From NCBI GenBank assembly GCA_021234155.1, contig JAJEKV010000049.1:10144292-10208291 (forward strand): a stretch of DNA of 64,000 nt, in the 5' to 3' direction. Source of the DNA: Isoetes taiwanensis. Its lineage: Eukaryota > Streptophyta > Lycopodiopsida > Isoetales > Isoetaceae. The position numbers were made by a program, and so were the translations under genes. The notes below the pieces were generated by a model. The model was not told the origin of the DNA. It worked only from the letters and a program-made list of their open reading frames with translations, and searched no databases. Positions within the stretch are counted from its first letter, which is position 1, and the number at the start of each line of letters is the position of its first letter. This document shows positions 26,580 to 39,272 of this stretch, piece after piece.

Positions 26580-26967
26580 CATCCTCCTCGTCTTCCTATT
26601 CTTCCTCTTCGCTTTCTTCTGCTATCTCCTCAAGGATGACTTCTGCAACATCTTCATCATTGGAGGAGGAGAGGGCATTCATGATAATCTACTTCTTCTC
26701 TTCTTCCAATTCTTCGCGCCACTCCTCATCTGCTTCCTCCATTTCTTCTACTTTTTTGATATCCTTCTCCAGCTCTTCATCAGAATCTACTGGTGTATAG
26801 GGGGACTTAGGGCTGCTAGCGTTGCTACTGAGATTTGGATTTCCTGGGCGAAGCCTGCCCTCAAGAAAGAGCTCCTCGCATTCCTCTGGACTGTGGTGCG
26901 GAAGGTAGCCACAGCGGCATCTGCGGGAGGGGGGAAGGGATTTTGAGATCAATTTCTTGATCTCCAA
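26580..26967 (-). CDS. Acidic C-terminal open frame, unrecognised
   Basis: A minus-strand frame of 92 codons (26,967-26,689) contains CRCGYLPHHSPEECEELF and ends in a strongly acidic Glu-rich tail; Glu codons continue in other frames down to 26,580. Low complexity makes the prediction weak. It could be the end of a gene whose remainder is lost in the spacer. Confidence 0.25.
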
Positions 26968-27029
26968 CCTTCGCCTCTCTCAGGCGGATGGAGGGGGATG
27001 AGGGCATGGCTCACCATGGTCGGAAAGAT

Positions 27030-27437
27030 GTAAGGAAGGAAAAAAAGAAGGAAGGAAGGAAGGATGGGCGCTTGAAGGAAGAAAGGATGGGCGCTTGAAG
27101 GAATGAAGGGTTTCATGCAAGATATAGTAGTTGCATGCAAGATTTTGTATAGCTTAATAGGCGCGGTTGTAATTATGATTCTATCATATCATATACGAAT
27201 GATACCCTATACGAAGTAGCTATCATTAATTATATTGAATTAATTACACCCTATGTTATCATTAATTCTCTAGAATTACCCACACGTCAGCTATACTTAC
27301 AACCTATTTTTGCCTATACTTAATACTCTAGAATTACAACCTATACTTAATTCTTTAGTACTACTTACATACACCCTATGTTATCATTAATTTTGTATAG
27401 TTACCCGCACCTCATCTATACTTACAACCTATTTAAT

Positions 27438-27473
<36 letters not shown>
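27030..27473. repeat. Simple repeats and a 34-base T-run
   Basis: GGAAGGAAGG units and two copies of GGATGGGCGCTTGAAGG lie at 27,035-27,100. From 27,220 to 27,430 variants of CTATACTTACAACCTA and TTATCATTAATT recur several times. A run of 34 T follows at 27,440-27,473, which might be the tail of a minus-strand retroposon, though no coding part was found beside it. Confidence 0.5.
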
Positions 27474-27474
<1 letters not shown>

Positions 27475-27669
27475 AAGTTCCCTTTAATCTATTCTCATAA
27501 TTTACTTTGTCCCCTTTTTGAGCTAATACTAAGAACATTTAAATTTATATAGGTGAAGCATGTGGATCCTAAAAAGGGTAAAAATGTAATGCCTTTCACC
27601 CTCAACATGTATCAACATTGTTACCACATGTTCTTATCACATTGTTACCCCATTGTTAACATTGTTCTT

Positions 27670-30074
27670 GTAGGTCAATGGTGCGGACCACCCAAAGGGT
27701 GTTGAGGCTGAGACTACTAAGCAAATTATCCTCTACAATAGGTTGGATTGGAAGAATAGGAAGGTGAAAGTGAAGCATCAATGCAATAAGGAGCTAGTAG
27801 GTGAAGGAACTATCATACTAGCTGATCCTATCTAAAAATTTGTCAATGATGAAAGGTTATCCTTGTGCCATCTTCTTTTACGAGCCGAGGTTGTGGATGA
27901 CAATTCGATTTTCTTAATGCACCTTCGGGACCACATTTTTCAGAAATGAGGGCACACTCAATGTTGAAACATTATCTAGCAAAGAGGTCCAAGTCAAGTA
28001 GTGATGGTTCATGTGAAGCTATGGCTAAGATAAGGGAATGAAATGTTGTTGGGCTAATTGTGTTGGAAGTTTGAAATTGATGAATTGGTGGAAGCAAGAG
28101 CCACCTTCCAAGAGTATACTTGTGATGAGAGGAGGACTTACATGTACTCCATTCATGAGCTTACACTTCAAGATAAAAAATATCCAAAGAAAAAAAGATA
28201 CCCACTGCTAGGGGCATGGATATGTAAAGTTGCATGGATAAATATTCATGGCATTCCAATTTCATCTTGGCAAAATTGGCACACAAGTCATTAAAAGGGG
28301 AGCAAAATTGCATTACATGGAAATAATGGCATGTTGAGGCCAACTTCTAGGATCCTGGTTGCTAGGAAGGTTTTTGATAAATATGTTGACTTCAATGTTG
28401 AGAATATGCCACATAAAAGTAGGAAAGATCAACAGGGAAAAATAGTTGTCGAGAAGGGATTTCTATACCATTGTACACTGAGAAGAGTATATTGGAGGAA
28501 GTGAATGCTTTGCTTCGAACTAATGGTACACCGCAATATCTCAACCCAGCTTCAGTAGACTATGGAGCAAGCACTTTAAGCATGTCACTATAGACACTCC
28601 GAACAACTTTGCAAAGTGCAACTTGTGTGCTAAGTTGAAAGAGACCAAGCAACCAAGCCAAAGGGCTAAGATAAGGGAGCAAATAAAAGATCACATGACA
28701 GACCAACTATCATGTAGATCCACTTATTGGATGTAGAGAACGTTATCATGTTTGGAACCCAACAACTATGTTTGTATTATACATGACAAGATGGATCAAT
28801 CAAAGACTTGTTTGCCACAAGATAGTTACATACCCAACAAATCAATAGAGCTTATCCTATGCAAGTATCTCTGACAAGTGCAATAGTGCATAGCTCGGTG
28901 CCAATCTATTATGGCCATTTTAGCTTGCAATTGTGGAGTGAGGGTCCTGATTTTCATATCGGAAGTGTGATGAGGTGCTTGAGGAACTATGAGAGTGGTT
29001 ATTCTGGTGACCTCCACGACCCTGGAGGTGGCAGCCAACCACTCTTCAGTGCACTGTTGGATAGAAGTTTACTAAGGCAAGGTTTAGGAAGTCAGGTGCT
29101 TCTGGAGCCTCAAGTTCACGTCCCCAACCTCGAGATCTACCACCAAATTTCCTCCTCCAACTTGACAATTGTGCTGGACAGAATAAAAACAGGTATATGT
29201 TCTCATTCCTATCTTATTTGACAGCTGTGGGTGTCTTTGAAAGAGTGAATTTAGGGTTCTTAATGCCTGGACATACTCATGAGGATGTGGATGCATTGTT
29301 TGGGAAGTATAGTGCACAGTTAAAATCTCAAACTATGACCAATGTTTCTAGACTAATGGAAGTTCTTAGTGAATGCATTTCACTTTCTCCTACAGGGTTG
29401 ATCATACAAGAGGTGCATGATTGGAAGAATTTTATCGAAGGTTATGCTCTTGATATGGAAGGTTCAATACACTGTCTGGGTCATGGGAAATAAGCCAATA
29501 ATGCAATGGAAGATGAGACCTTCAGATGATAAATGGAGGCCAGATGAGGGAGTACCTATATGGCACGAAGATGAAAATGGTAAACCTAAGATTCCCAAGG
29601 GTCAACCAAAAGCTCTTAAGCCTTCTACAAAGGTGGATTCATTGCAAAGCACATTGGACGTCATTTCTGAAGTATTGGAAAAATAACCCTGATGATACCA
29701 ACCTTGTATTGATAGATTATTGGACACATGTACATGAATTATTGGGACAAGTAGACACATCCTCTGATGAACTGAAAGATGGATGGGTACCCAAGTCTAG
29801 GTGGAGAGACTTGATAATACCTAAGGAAGTTGATGATGTGGTTAGTAGTATTCGCAAGTCGATGGCTCCTTCAGCTGCTGAAAAACATTATGTTGGTCCT
29901 AGGAAAAGAAGGCCTAAGTATCTCGGGCTGGAGGATTATGCTCCCAAAGATGACTTGCTTTGCCATCAATTTGCGGAGATATACCCTGTGTGGATGGGTT
30001 ACACCATCTTAGATGTTTGCAAAGAAGTGGGTGACCGCAATGTAAACAAAGTTCGTGTGGAGTGCACCCGTTAA
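27670..30074 (+). pseudogene. DUF7869-like transposase-related gene, decayed
   Basis: Plus-strand pieces in order: a domain starting near 27,675 (HPKGVEAETT, NRLDWKNRKVKV, ELVGEGTII); a piece at 28,058-28,294 with RRTYMYSIHELTL; further bits to 28,500; then a core with LQLDNCAGQNKN (near 29,157-29,190) and PGHTHEDVDALFGKYS (about 29,267-29,313); and a C-terminal part to 30,074. The QLDNCAGQNKN/PGHTHEDVD pair is what I recall from DUF7869-type proteins, which carry an RNase H-like DDE fold and are thought to derive from transposases. Stops and frame changes break it in at least five places. It is a different subtype from the minus-strand gene at 57,494-62,690. No terminal repeats were found. 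Confidence 0.6.
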
Positions 30075-30693
30075 ATGCAGTGGCAGAGGAAGAAAGATAT
30101 AGAGACTGGTGGACAAAAAAATGGAAGAAAAACCCTATTGAAGAGAATGATTAGGTTGAATTAGATACTATTTTGTTTTCATGGACCCCAAAGGTCATCC
30201 CAAGCAAGATTGCTAGGGTTACAATACCTGTGGAAGTGAGGAAGAAAGGGTCACTTCTGAGAAGTAATTGGCATTATGTCACTCCACATACATATGGAAA
30301 ATATTTTCGATTTTTAATGCAATCATGTTATGCTGTTATAAAAAAAAGTCACATTCTTGATGCAAATTCTGAACAGGGAAAAAAGTTGCGATTGCCAAAA
30401 TGCTCCAAAATCCTGAGATAAATCCAATTTCAATGAATGGTGGTTTCAACGTCTTCTCACCGGTATGTTAGACCAATAAATAATGTCTCATGGCCAACAC
30501 ATAAGGTAAGGCTATAAGGAATTTGTGCACCTAAGAATCCTTCTCTGTGTTGTTGTCCCATGAATTGAACTCGCAACTTTAAAAACAATTGACTGAGCTT
30601 TGGATAGACAATGGTACAACCGCATCGTCTTGAAATACCCGTTTGTGGGTTTAATTTTATAGCATGCATGCAAGTTGCTTTTCAGTTGTTTAT

Positions 30694-31030
30694 TGCTTTC
30701 TTTCCTTGTCTTATGTCAACCCAATTGTAAAGAATTTTGGAATATTAGAGATTTGCTCATTGCTTTCTTTCCTTGTCTTATGTCAACCCAATTGTAAAAA
30801 ATGTTGAAATATTAGAGATTTGCTCATTCCTTTCTTTCCTTGTTATGTCAACCCAATTGCAAAGAATGTTGGAATATTAGAGATTTCCTCGAAGATGATG
30901 GGAAAGCGAGGCTTCGAGGGTGGGAAAGCGAGGCAAAATGTAATTGCAAGCAATAATTGTCTCCATTCATATTGAGATTTTTAGAATATTAGCACTGGCA
31001 AAATGTTATTGCAAACAATAATTGTCTCTA
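30694..31030. repeat. Tandem repeats (67 bp x 3, then about 65 bp x 2)
   Basis: TTTCTTTCCTTGTCTTATG-type units start near 30,694, 30,761 and 30,828, each about 67 bp and ending in GAATATTAGAGATTT. A second pair around GCAAAATGT and CAATAATTGTCTC sits at 30,930-31,030. No coding potential. Confidence 0.7.
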
Positions 31031-31644
31031 TTCATATTGAGATTGTTCAAAAATAGTAATGTTGGCAATGGTGGATGGGCAACTGTTGCAAAATGTAATT
31101 CCTTATATTTGTCTACACATTGAGATTTTAATGAATGCAGTGTAGGTAACTATAAGTTCATCAGATTAATCCATCTAGACAACTGTATATTGCCTAATGT
31201 TGGTAGGGGATGGTTGTAATATACCATAACATTTGATAGGAGATAAGAGCAAAAGTAAGAATGGAACGTAGATGACAAATAGTTTGCATAAGTTTGTTGT
31301 AATAAAGCTTTCGGACTGGCCTGAAGTGGAAAAAGTCAGCTTTGTCATTAAATGGGAAGAAATAAATGGGATTCAGCATCCTTTCTAACCGTAGCGACAC
31401 CACAGCATGATAATACCTTATCCACAAATCTCAGCCCTCGGATTGTATAGGATAATGAAATCTAAACTGCCCAATTTAGGGCACGATGTGTTACATACTT
31501 ATACCAAAACCTTATGATATAGGATAGTGATTTCACATTGTCACAATCCATTTATCACGAGCTAAGTATATTTGCGTAATAAAAAATGTGACAAACAATG
31601 TATTTATGTACTTGTGATTACAACAAGCTGTACTTGTTTTGGTG
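31031..31644. other. Spacer downstream of receptor kinase copy B
   Basis: AT-rich with no recognised gene or repeat. It holds the 3' flank of the minus-strand kinase. The left limit of the duplicated segment cannot be placed because copy A is cut by the window edge. Confidence 0.4.
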
Positions 31645-34600
31645 TCAAGTTGCAGAAGAGAGAGATGAAGAGTGAGCAGGAGCGCTAGGATCTGAAATTG
31701 AGCTCTCACTTTCCATGAATCTCGTAAAAGCCATGCTGAGAGGATTACGGATACGAGGACTTAACTTGGGGGGGTCGGGAATGGCAACGACTCCTTCCAA
31801 CATGTGCACCACTTTACTCATTGATGGTCGCATAGAAGGGTCCTCTATAATGCACAAGGAAGCTACTCTTAGTACCCGATCTGCCTCATCCATGTCCAGG
31901 TTATGAGCAACTTTCTCATCAATCAAGCTCTTTTCCTTGCTAATCTCATGGAGATTAGAGCACACTTCCCTTAGCAGATCATTCTTCTTGCGCCCGCTCA
32001 CAACCTCAAACACCACCACTCCATAGCTGTACACATCAGCCTTCTCCGTTATTGCACCCTCCATCACCCATTCCGGAGCCAAATACCCAGGCGTTCCCCT
32101 CATCTTCGTCAGGACTAGACTCTGCTTCCTGTCTACCAGCTTGGAAATCCCAAAGTCTGCAATTTTTGGAAGCAAGTCTGCAGCTAGAAGAATATTCTGG
32201 GGCTTCAAATCTAGATGTATGATCTTCTCTGCACAGTCTTCATGCAGATATGCTAGCCCTCTTGCAGTTCCAAGGATGATCTCAAACCTCTGTTTCCAGT
32301 TTAATGGGGCCTTGTCTCCAAACACCCATCTGTCCAGTGACCCGTTCTTCATGTATTCGTACATGAGGAGACTTTTCGACGCTGTTGCACAAAACCCTAG
32401 CAAGAGCACTAGGTTTTGATGATGGCTTCTTCCAAGAACTGCAATTTCGGTGTAGAATTCTTTACGATCACAGTCGAAACCCCGGAGCTTCTTCGCTGCA
32501 ACTTCTGTACCATCTTGAAGCTTCCCTCTGTATACTTCTCCAAAACCACCCTCACCAATGCACTGAGTGAAGCTATTAGTGAGTTTTTCTAGCTCTTGAT
32601 AAGAATATCTTGTTGGAAGCATGGATTTTAGTGAGCTTTCCAATATGCCAGCCTCTTCCTCAGAGTCTGAAGCCAACATATGTTTCTTTCTTTTCATTAT
32701 GCACATTGTAAGTAAAAAGATAATTAGTACTACAGCTCCTGCACTTCCTCCTGCAACAAATTTCCAATAGATTGGCTTCCTCTTGCTGACAACCTTGACA
32801 AAAGCTATCAAATTATCATCTAATACCTTTTGGACTGTACCAACTGTATTGTTAACCAGGAAACAAGATGCTGCACTAGAGTTGTAAAATGCAGCTTTAC
32901 AATTACAGTCCAGGCCACACTGATCTCTGCATTCCCTTTTAGAAGTAGCATGCCAAATCGTGTGATACTTAATGGGAAAGTAATCGTATCCCTTCAATTC
33001 TACTAATTCTGAACTACATCTGTCTGCAACAGGTTCACATCCTAGCTGCGGTTGATTCTTATCCACTTCTCTGTAACTACTCCCTCCAAAGCATTCTCCG
33101 CATGTGCCATTTCTGCAAACACGATACTCACCACATTTCTTCGGCAGTAAACAGGAGTCATCCCCGAACTGGGAATACAACAGAACAAAGCTCGAGTTAT
33201 CATAGTTATATGTATATACTTTGAAGTCACCATTAGGAAGAAGCTTAAGAAATGTGACCAAACTGACATTTCTGCCCAAATATAGCTTTGGACCACGGGC
33301 ACTGATTTCACTGCAATCTTCATAACCAGTTTCAACATGGTCAGAGCTAGAATCTAGAGATGAAAGATTGGTTCCTAATTCCAGGTATACCTTATCATTA
33401 CCGTAACCCACGAGACCCTAAAATTTCCGACAGTTTCAGTAACTTTTTTTTTCCAGTAACTTCAGGGTCTAAGTTTCTGGCGGCGATCTGGTGGCGCCGC
33501 TAGAGTTTTTCTTGAGGAGCAAAATTTGGGGTCTCTTTGCTCTGCGTGAAGACATCTCTGTTCCAGGCACGAATCTATTACAAAATGAATCCCTGTTTCA
33601 GATCTATAAGCTGTGTAGGGGATGCTCTGCTCCGAAAGCCATAACCGGCAGCCAGAAGCTCTGCTCTGTATGCGAAGCTCCGAAAGCCATAACCGGCAGC
33701 CAGAAGCCATAGCCAGAAGCTCTGCTCTGTATGCCATAGCCAAAAGCTCTACAAGCCCTAGCGAAAGCATTCCTCCATTTTCTTCAGCGAAAAGGTGTGT
33801 TTCGTTTCCTACTCCAGCCATAATAGATCTTCCACAAAAAAAATCAAGAGATTACATGGATGAAGACGAGAAATAGCAGATTAAAATGGCTTCTTTTGAG
33901 CTTTCTGACTGAAAACTTCCTTGGATTCGATAGACTTCTCATCACAGTTCAAGAATAAGGAAATTTTAGGGTCTCGTGGGTTACGGCGGGAAACTTCGGT
34001 CGCAGGGTGTTTCCGGGGGAAACTGGCCTGGCGGCGCCGCCGCTCGCGGCTGCCGCCGCTCTCGGCGGCGCCGCCAGGCCAGTTTCCCCCGGAAACCCCC
34101 TGCTCCCGAAAGTTTCCCCTTCCAAACTGCAAAGTTGGTGGGTAATCGTCGCAAAGAACAGCAAAAATTTGGCTGGTGGACTTAGTAATTGTAGATAGGT
34201 CTTGGTTTCCAGAGGAACTCAAAACCCAATAAGGTCGCGAACCAGCATACATAACCAAATCCACCGTGCTCAACTACTAGACTATAATCTCCCATTTAAC
34301 CAAGCTTCTATTAGAAGCCCAACTGGTTAACTTCATTCCTGGCCTCAAGTATCTCCTTAAAACTAGAGTATCAGTAGGATAGTCATAACTTTGCCAAACC
34401 ATCGCCCCTGATTCTGTTTGTAATACGACATTACCAGTATAGTCTGACATTTCAAGAGAGTAGACCTTATTGCCATAAGTATTAGACGACCATACAAGCT
34501 GCCCTCTTTCATCTTTGAGTTCTAAATTGCCATCAGATGTGAAATTAAAGCTAGCATTCTCACCAACAGGGTTATCCCTGTTTGCAGTCCAGATTATTCT

Positions 34601-34893
34601 TGCATCGACTTGAATTTTTTCATCGACAGTTTTATTCTCATTGAGTGCAATGACACAGAGAAGGTAAGTTAGGAGTTAAAGGTGCTATTGACAAACCAGA
34701 TCTGGTAGTCCAACCAACCTCTATTTGTGGTGAAATTTGCATAGCGACCTGTAAGGGTGCCATCTGTGTTGAGCTGCACCAGAGTCGAGTTGTTCCAAAT
34801 CAAACTGCCTGTAAGGTACTGACGAGCCTGAAGGAGAAGGGGTGCCAACGCTAAAACCAGCAGAGCTCCCAGATACAGAGCTCGATATGCCAT
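31645..34893 (-). CDS. S-domain (G-type lectin) receptor-like serine/threonine kinase, copy B
   Basis: Reading leftwards: a start at 34,893 with a hydrophobic signal peptide (ALYLGALLVLALAPLLLQ); bulb-lectin sequence to about 34,140 (DARIIWTANRDNP, VWQSYDYPTDT); the inverted-repeat insertion at 33,401-34,119; then one 588-codon frame from 33,411 to 31,645. That frame holds a Cys-rich/PAN-like part (about residues 84-215), a membrane helix (about 217-240) and a kinase: glycine loop GEGGFGEV (286-293), catalytic Lys in VAAKK, HLDLKPQN (399-406, Arg of HRD replaced by Leu), DFG (419-421) and GTPGYLAPEW (439-448). The order is that of plant S-domain receptor kinases, which sense extracellular ligands and signal in defence or self-recognition. 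The lectin part changes frame near 34,676, as in copy A, and again near 34,300 in this copy only. The kinase half looks intact, but an uninterrupted receptor is not encoded unless splicing removes the insertion. Confidence 0.8.
33401..34119. mobile_element. Inverted-repeat insertion inside receptor-kinase copy B
   Basis: The 28-bp inverted pair lies at 33,401-33,428 and 33,959-33,986. The adjoining hairpin (33,987-34,119) is better preserved here than in copy A: arms of about 55 bp containing TTTCCGGGGGAAACTGGCC and GGCGGCGCCGCCG pair almost fully around a loop of about 20 bases. An open frame on the minus strand inside (33,821-33,462) is made of repeats such as SRASGCRLWLSE and is not considered a gene. 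The outer arm of the left 28-mer is also kinase coding sequence, so the exact insertion limit is uncertain. Confidence 0.55.
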
Positions 34894-36860
34894 AACTTAC
34901 TTGAGAGATTGAATTTTGTAGCCCGAATATATCGAAGACGAGGCGCCCGTTTCCACCATCCTATATGGAAGACACTGGCCCAGGACCAGCCCCACATATT
35001 TAATAGAATGTAAAAGGACCAGCCCCACATATTTAATAGAATGTAAAAAGGCTCTGTACTCTAAGCCCAAGCCTTAAATTAGAACATTGCAATGCCATTG
35101 AAGAAGTCTTTGGCCCTTCAAAGAACGGTTGTCCTCTTTTGGCCATGCAAATCAACGGCAAAGCCTTTTGTCCAATTGGCCAATACCATTATAATTAATA
35201 ATGAACCAAACCAACCACTAGCATTAAACATAAAAACCAAAAATAAAAAAGAAGGGAAGAACATGCTTTGTTGCTTTTCTCCATTCTCACAAACAATCCA
35301 GCTCCACATGATCGAATCTCTAAATACTGTGCCGAAGAGATCATGTTTGAAGCAAAGATTTGTTGACCGAGGAGAACATTTGTTAGCAAAGCACAAAATT
35401 ATTTTCCATAAATGAATATCCTATGGATTCAAAGAAAATGGATGACCAAACAGAATAGTGGACTGCCAATTTATGCAACAATTTTGGGGAAGGGATATAT
35501 GCATTTCTTGATATTGGGTAAGCATATTCAATTGTAGTAAGATTGTTGAAACAAATCCGTAAGAACACGAAGATTTTGTGGGATGCTTGTAGGATGTGTG
35601 ATTTCTCTATTTTGATGTCTATGATGGTGTGATAGCAGTTCTAATTCTTCCAGCATCTTCTGTAAAAGTGAGTTTGGACTTTGAAGGAAAACTTGATAAA
35701 GGATGATGATCGAAAATCCCTTTTCAGAAAACTCCTGAAACATTGATGTTATTGTTATTATCATCACTTAATAACATGACAGACACAGACTATGACATGA
35801 TCTTTGCTAATTGGATGGATTATAACAATGCCGCATGGTGCTATTATAAACTTCAAGCTAATTAATTTGAATTTGTAAATTTCAAGCTAATTATTTTGAA
35901 TACTAATATGAAGGCTTTTAAGCTTTACACGTGAAGTATATGCGAAGTATTTTTGCTTTTGTATCGAAGATGTGATTATTTGTTGCAGTTGCAATTCTTT
36001 TTAGTGAATGGCCGAGAAAAAATTTAACCCTCAAATGAATGGCATCATGACAAAATTGCCCTTCAACGTGAATGGCAATTCCAAAGGTTGCCCTTCAAAA
36101 AAAATGGAGATACCACCATTTAATTTTAAGGCTTGCTCTATGCTGGAGCAACAGCTGCGCTGGCTCATTGACGTCCTCGGGGCTGCTGCAGAAAGGTGTT
36201 TTGGGAGAAGCCGCCCCGATGAAGGTATTTTGGGAGAAGCCGGCCCGACGAACCTCGGGGGCCACGACCTTTCCGCGTAATCAGTGGTTTAATGCTGAGT
36301 GCAACGAACGCAAATGTTGGGTCCGCCAGGTCACAGACCCTGTTCTGCGCCCGGACCCGGATAGGCAGTACCGCCATACTTGGCACAGAATGCCGGTCTC
36401 TACCATTAGAACGGCAGAGCAGCGTGCCGAGGCAGAAGCCTTGCCAAAGTGCCGTGCTTTTGTTGAAAATTTGCTCATCTCTTTTGTTGGCAAGAACGCC
36501 GTGCAAAACGACCGTTCTGCCCAAAATTTGCCCGTTCTCAAGCAAAGAACGCCATAGCTACACAAAAGATGGGGATGACCATTTTCTCATCCCGATTCTC
36601 GGGCAGGTATATCCCAACAGCATCAATCCACCTCTTATTCTAAAATCAGACTTCTAAAGCCCACCTTCAGCATTTGCCCAACTTCATCATCTGCTATTGT
36701 TGTTGTTGCTGCTGCTGCTGCTGCTCGGGTGCTCATGTGAATGGTGTGAAGATGGAAAACGTGAGGGCTATGTGAAGGACAAGCTTCTGCAACAGGTAAG
36801 AAGAATGGCTTTGCAGCCCTAGAAAAATCTGATACTTCTCAGCCTCTGATAATTAACAAG
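34894..36860. other. Kinase upstream spacer, copy B
   Basis: Two 33-bp tandem units (34,983-35,048) lie about 90 bp upstream of the kinase start. Near identity to copy A runs to about 36,140. A CTG-rich run at 36,708-36,725 reads as GGCTGGCTGG in copy A. No gene recognised. Confidence 0.45.
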
Positions 36861-36864
36861 GCTT

Positions 36865-38560
36865 TTGGTAAAGAATTACGTTTCCCTTTTGTACGGTTTC
36901 AGACATTCTATGCCAATTATGACAGAGATACAATTTCAATCATCTTCTTACCCTCTTCAAAATCGAATTCTTTTTTCAATTTGGGACCAACGAATTTCAT
37001 CACCGTCTTGCGCTCTTATCCCCAGCAGCATTTTTTTTAAAGAGCCCTATACATGCAGCTTCAGTTTGATCCGATTGGAACCTAGAATACATCGACTAGA
37101 CACGTGCTTGGCGCATTTTAATATCGAGGTCTTCAAGACTTTATACAAACAAGTCTGCACATTTGACCCCGTTATAAAATGCACCAGGGGCATTTTCACA
37201 GTTGTGTTCCAAATCTCAAGTTCTACACTTTAAGAGACATAATTATCTACTTTAAAGGTAAAATGTAAAATAGATAGTGCAACCCAACAAACATAGTGAA
37301 GCCTACAATATTAGAGAAGAAACATAACGAAAGCTTCTCGTAGGTAAGGATGATTCTCCTGGTTTACGGCTTATTGCACAGGCTTTTACCTACTGTATGC
37401 CTTTTGGTAAAGTCACACTCAAACCTGTTCTTCCATGGAGTTTATTTTATGAGTTGCGGCCTTATCATAATGCTTCTCCATTCTTAAAGGGATTGTTAGA
37501 TTCCTCGGCACACGTCAAAACTTTATTTCACATCAGTCCCAACCGCCAGGTACGCTTGGTCGCACCTTGTTGGTGGATCCCTCGGTAGACAATCAACCAC
37601 TTTGCTTTACAAATACACCCATTGACTCAAAGACGCTTGGAAAAGTGCGTGGAATCTTAACTATTGCGGCATGGTATGACTCGTGCCAATTGCCGACATG
37701 GGAGGCTTTTTCGCTTAAAGTTTCTATTGGGGCTGATGGGATAGAGTTCTTTGGCAAAAAGTTGCTGATTTTCTCAGCCTATTTTGCCACACCAAGAAGA
37801 TATTTTGGTATGGGTTTGTCATGAAGAAATTAAGGAGTGCAAACTTGTGAACTCTATGTATCGGTTGTTGCTTGATAATCGATATTCTTCCTCCGCCTAA
37901 TAAGTGGTCTCTTCAACTTCCTCCTCTTCAATGGCGTAAGGTGTGGTCTTGGGCATGGGACAAGCTACTTCATCCTAAAGTGGCGCTTCTTTGGTGGCGT
38001 ATTCTTCATAGGTGTGCGGTTAATGTGCTTGTCCATAAGTTTAACCCTAGAATATCAAATCGCGTCCAAGATGCAAGCGTGGATCCAGACCATTGAGCAT
38101 TGTTTTTCATGTGTGAACACCTTAGACATGTATGGAACCGGTTGTTTTCCCTTTTCGTGTTTCACTAACAAGTCAACAACCGCTTTTGGCAATTTACCCA
38201 AGTACCGGACGAAGTTACAAGGCCGTGCTTTTCATCTAGCGCCAGGATGGTTGCTTTGGACTATCTGGAAAAGACGGCGATTGGTAATCTTCAAAGGTCT
38301 GGATGTGGCAGATAATCGTGTTCTCCAAGAAGCTCAAGGTTACATTGTAAAGTCGTATCATTGTTCTTCACTTGCCCCTCACAAGAGGCGATTGATTTTT
38401 GAGGAGTTTTTGGATGTGCACTCTTATGCTTAGGCAGGTTGCTTCACTCGGTGGGTCTCCGCTTATCCGCTGAGATTTTATTCCTGTCTCTGCATTTATA
38501 CTTGTATTTGACTCTTTGATTGAATAAAGTCTGACGTCCTTCAACAAAAAAAAAAAAAAA
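36865..38560 (+). mobile_element. 3' fragment of an L1-type LINE, copy B
   Basis: Plus-strand frames carry the C-terminal part of an L1 ORF2: KVWSWAWDKLLHPKVALLWW then RILHRCAVNVLVHKF at about 37,935-38,045, and the ETIEHCFFMCEHL-type zinc motif at about 38,085-38,120 in a neighbouring frame. The A-run at 38,546-38,560 ends it. Endonuclease and central reverse-transcriptase motifs are missing, so it is 5'-truncated. It is a different copy from the LINE at 46,972. The left boundary is uncertain; I see no target-site duplication. Confidence 0.6.
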
Positions 38561-39272
38561 TAACGAAAGCACAAAATACTGAGAAAGAAACAGAACGAAA
38601 ATACGAAAAAAAAAAGTAATGGTGAAGAAATAACAAAAAACTAGAAAATGTATTTGCTGATGAAGACATCCCAGAACCAAAACACCTTAAAGGATACAAA
38701 TTGAAGTAAACAAAGGCAAATCCGTCAAAATAAAGAAAAAAGGTAGAAAAAGAAAGAAAATGCATAAGAAGCCTAGATAAATATCTGGAGCACTTTTAGT
38801 ATTGGTGCTGCCAACTTGTTCAAGATGATGCTGAGTGGATTTGCTCTCGCTATGCCTCTAATCGCGATCACCAGATCCTCTAGACACCATAGAATAGCAA
38901 GTTCGAATGAGGTGTTATGAGACAAGATCGTGCATTCAAATTTATACGTATTGGTGCATTATCTGAGCCGTCAGATTACTGCCATGCTTTTAAATTACAA
39001 TTACTCCCCTATATTAACCGCTTGTCCCGCTCATTTTAATTTGAAAAATTTACCAAAATAACTTTAATTGTTGACTTAATTCCCAAAAAACACTTCGTAT
39101 TTTTGAAATTCTTAAAATGCCCTTAATTCTTAAGTATTTTCGCAAATAGCCCTTTGTATTTTAAAAATCAATTATTTTTCTTCTTTTCCAAGAAAGGCCT
39201 ATGTGGCACGCTCGTTCCACCTGCTCGGCCGCCAGCGAAATAGTTTCAAGAAAGCTTCAGCCGACTGATCGA

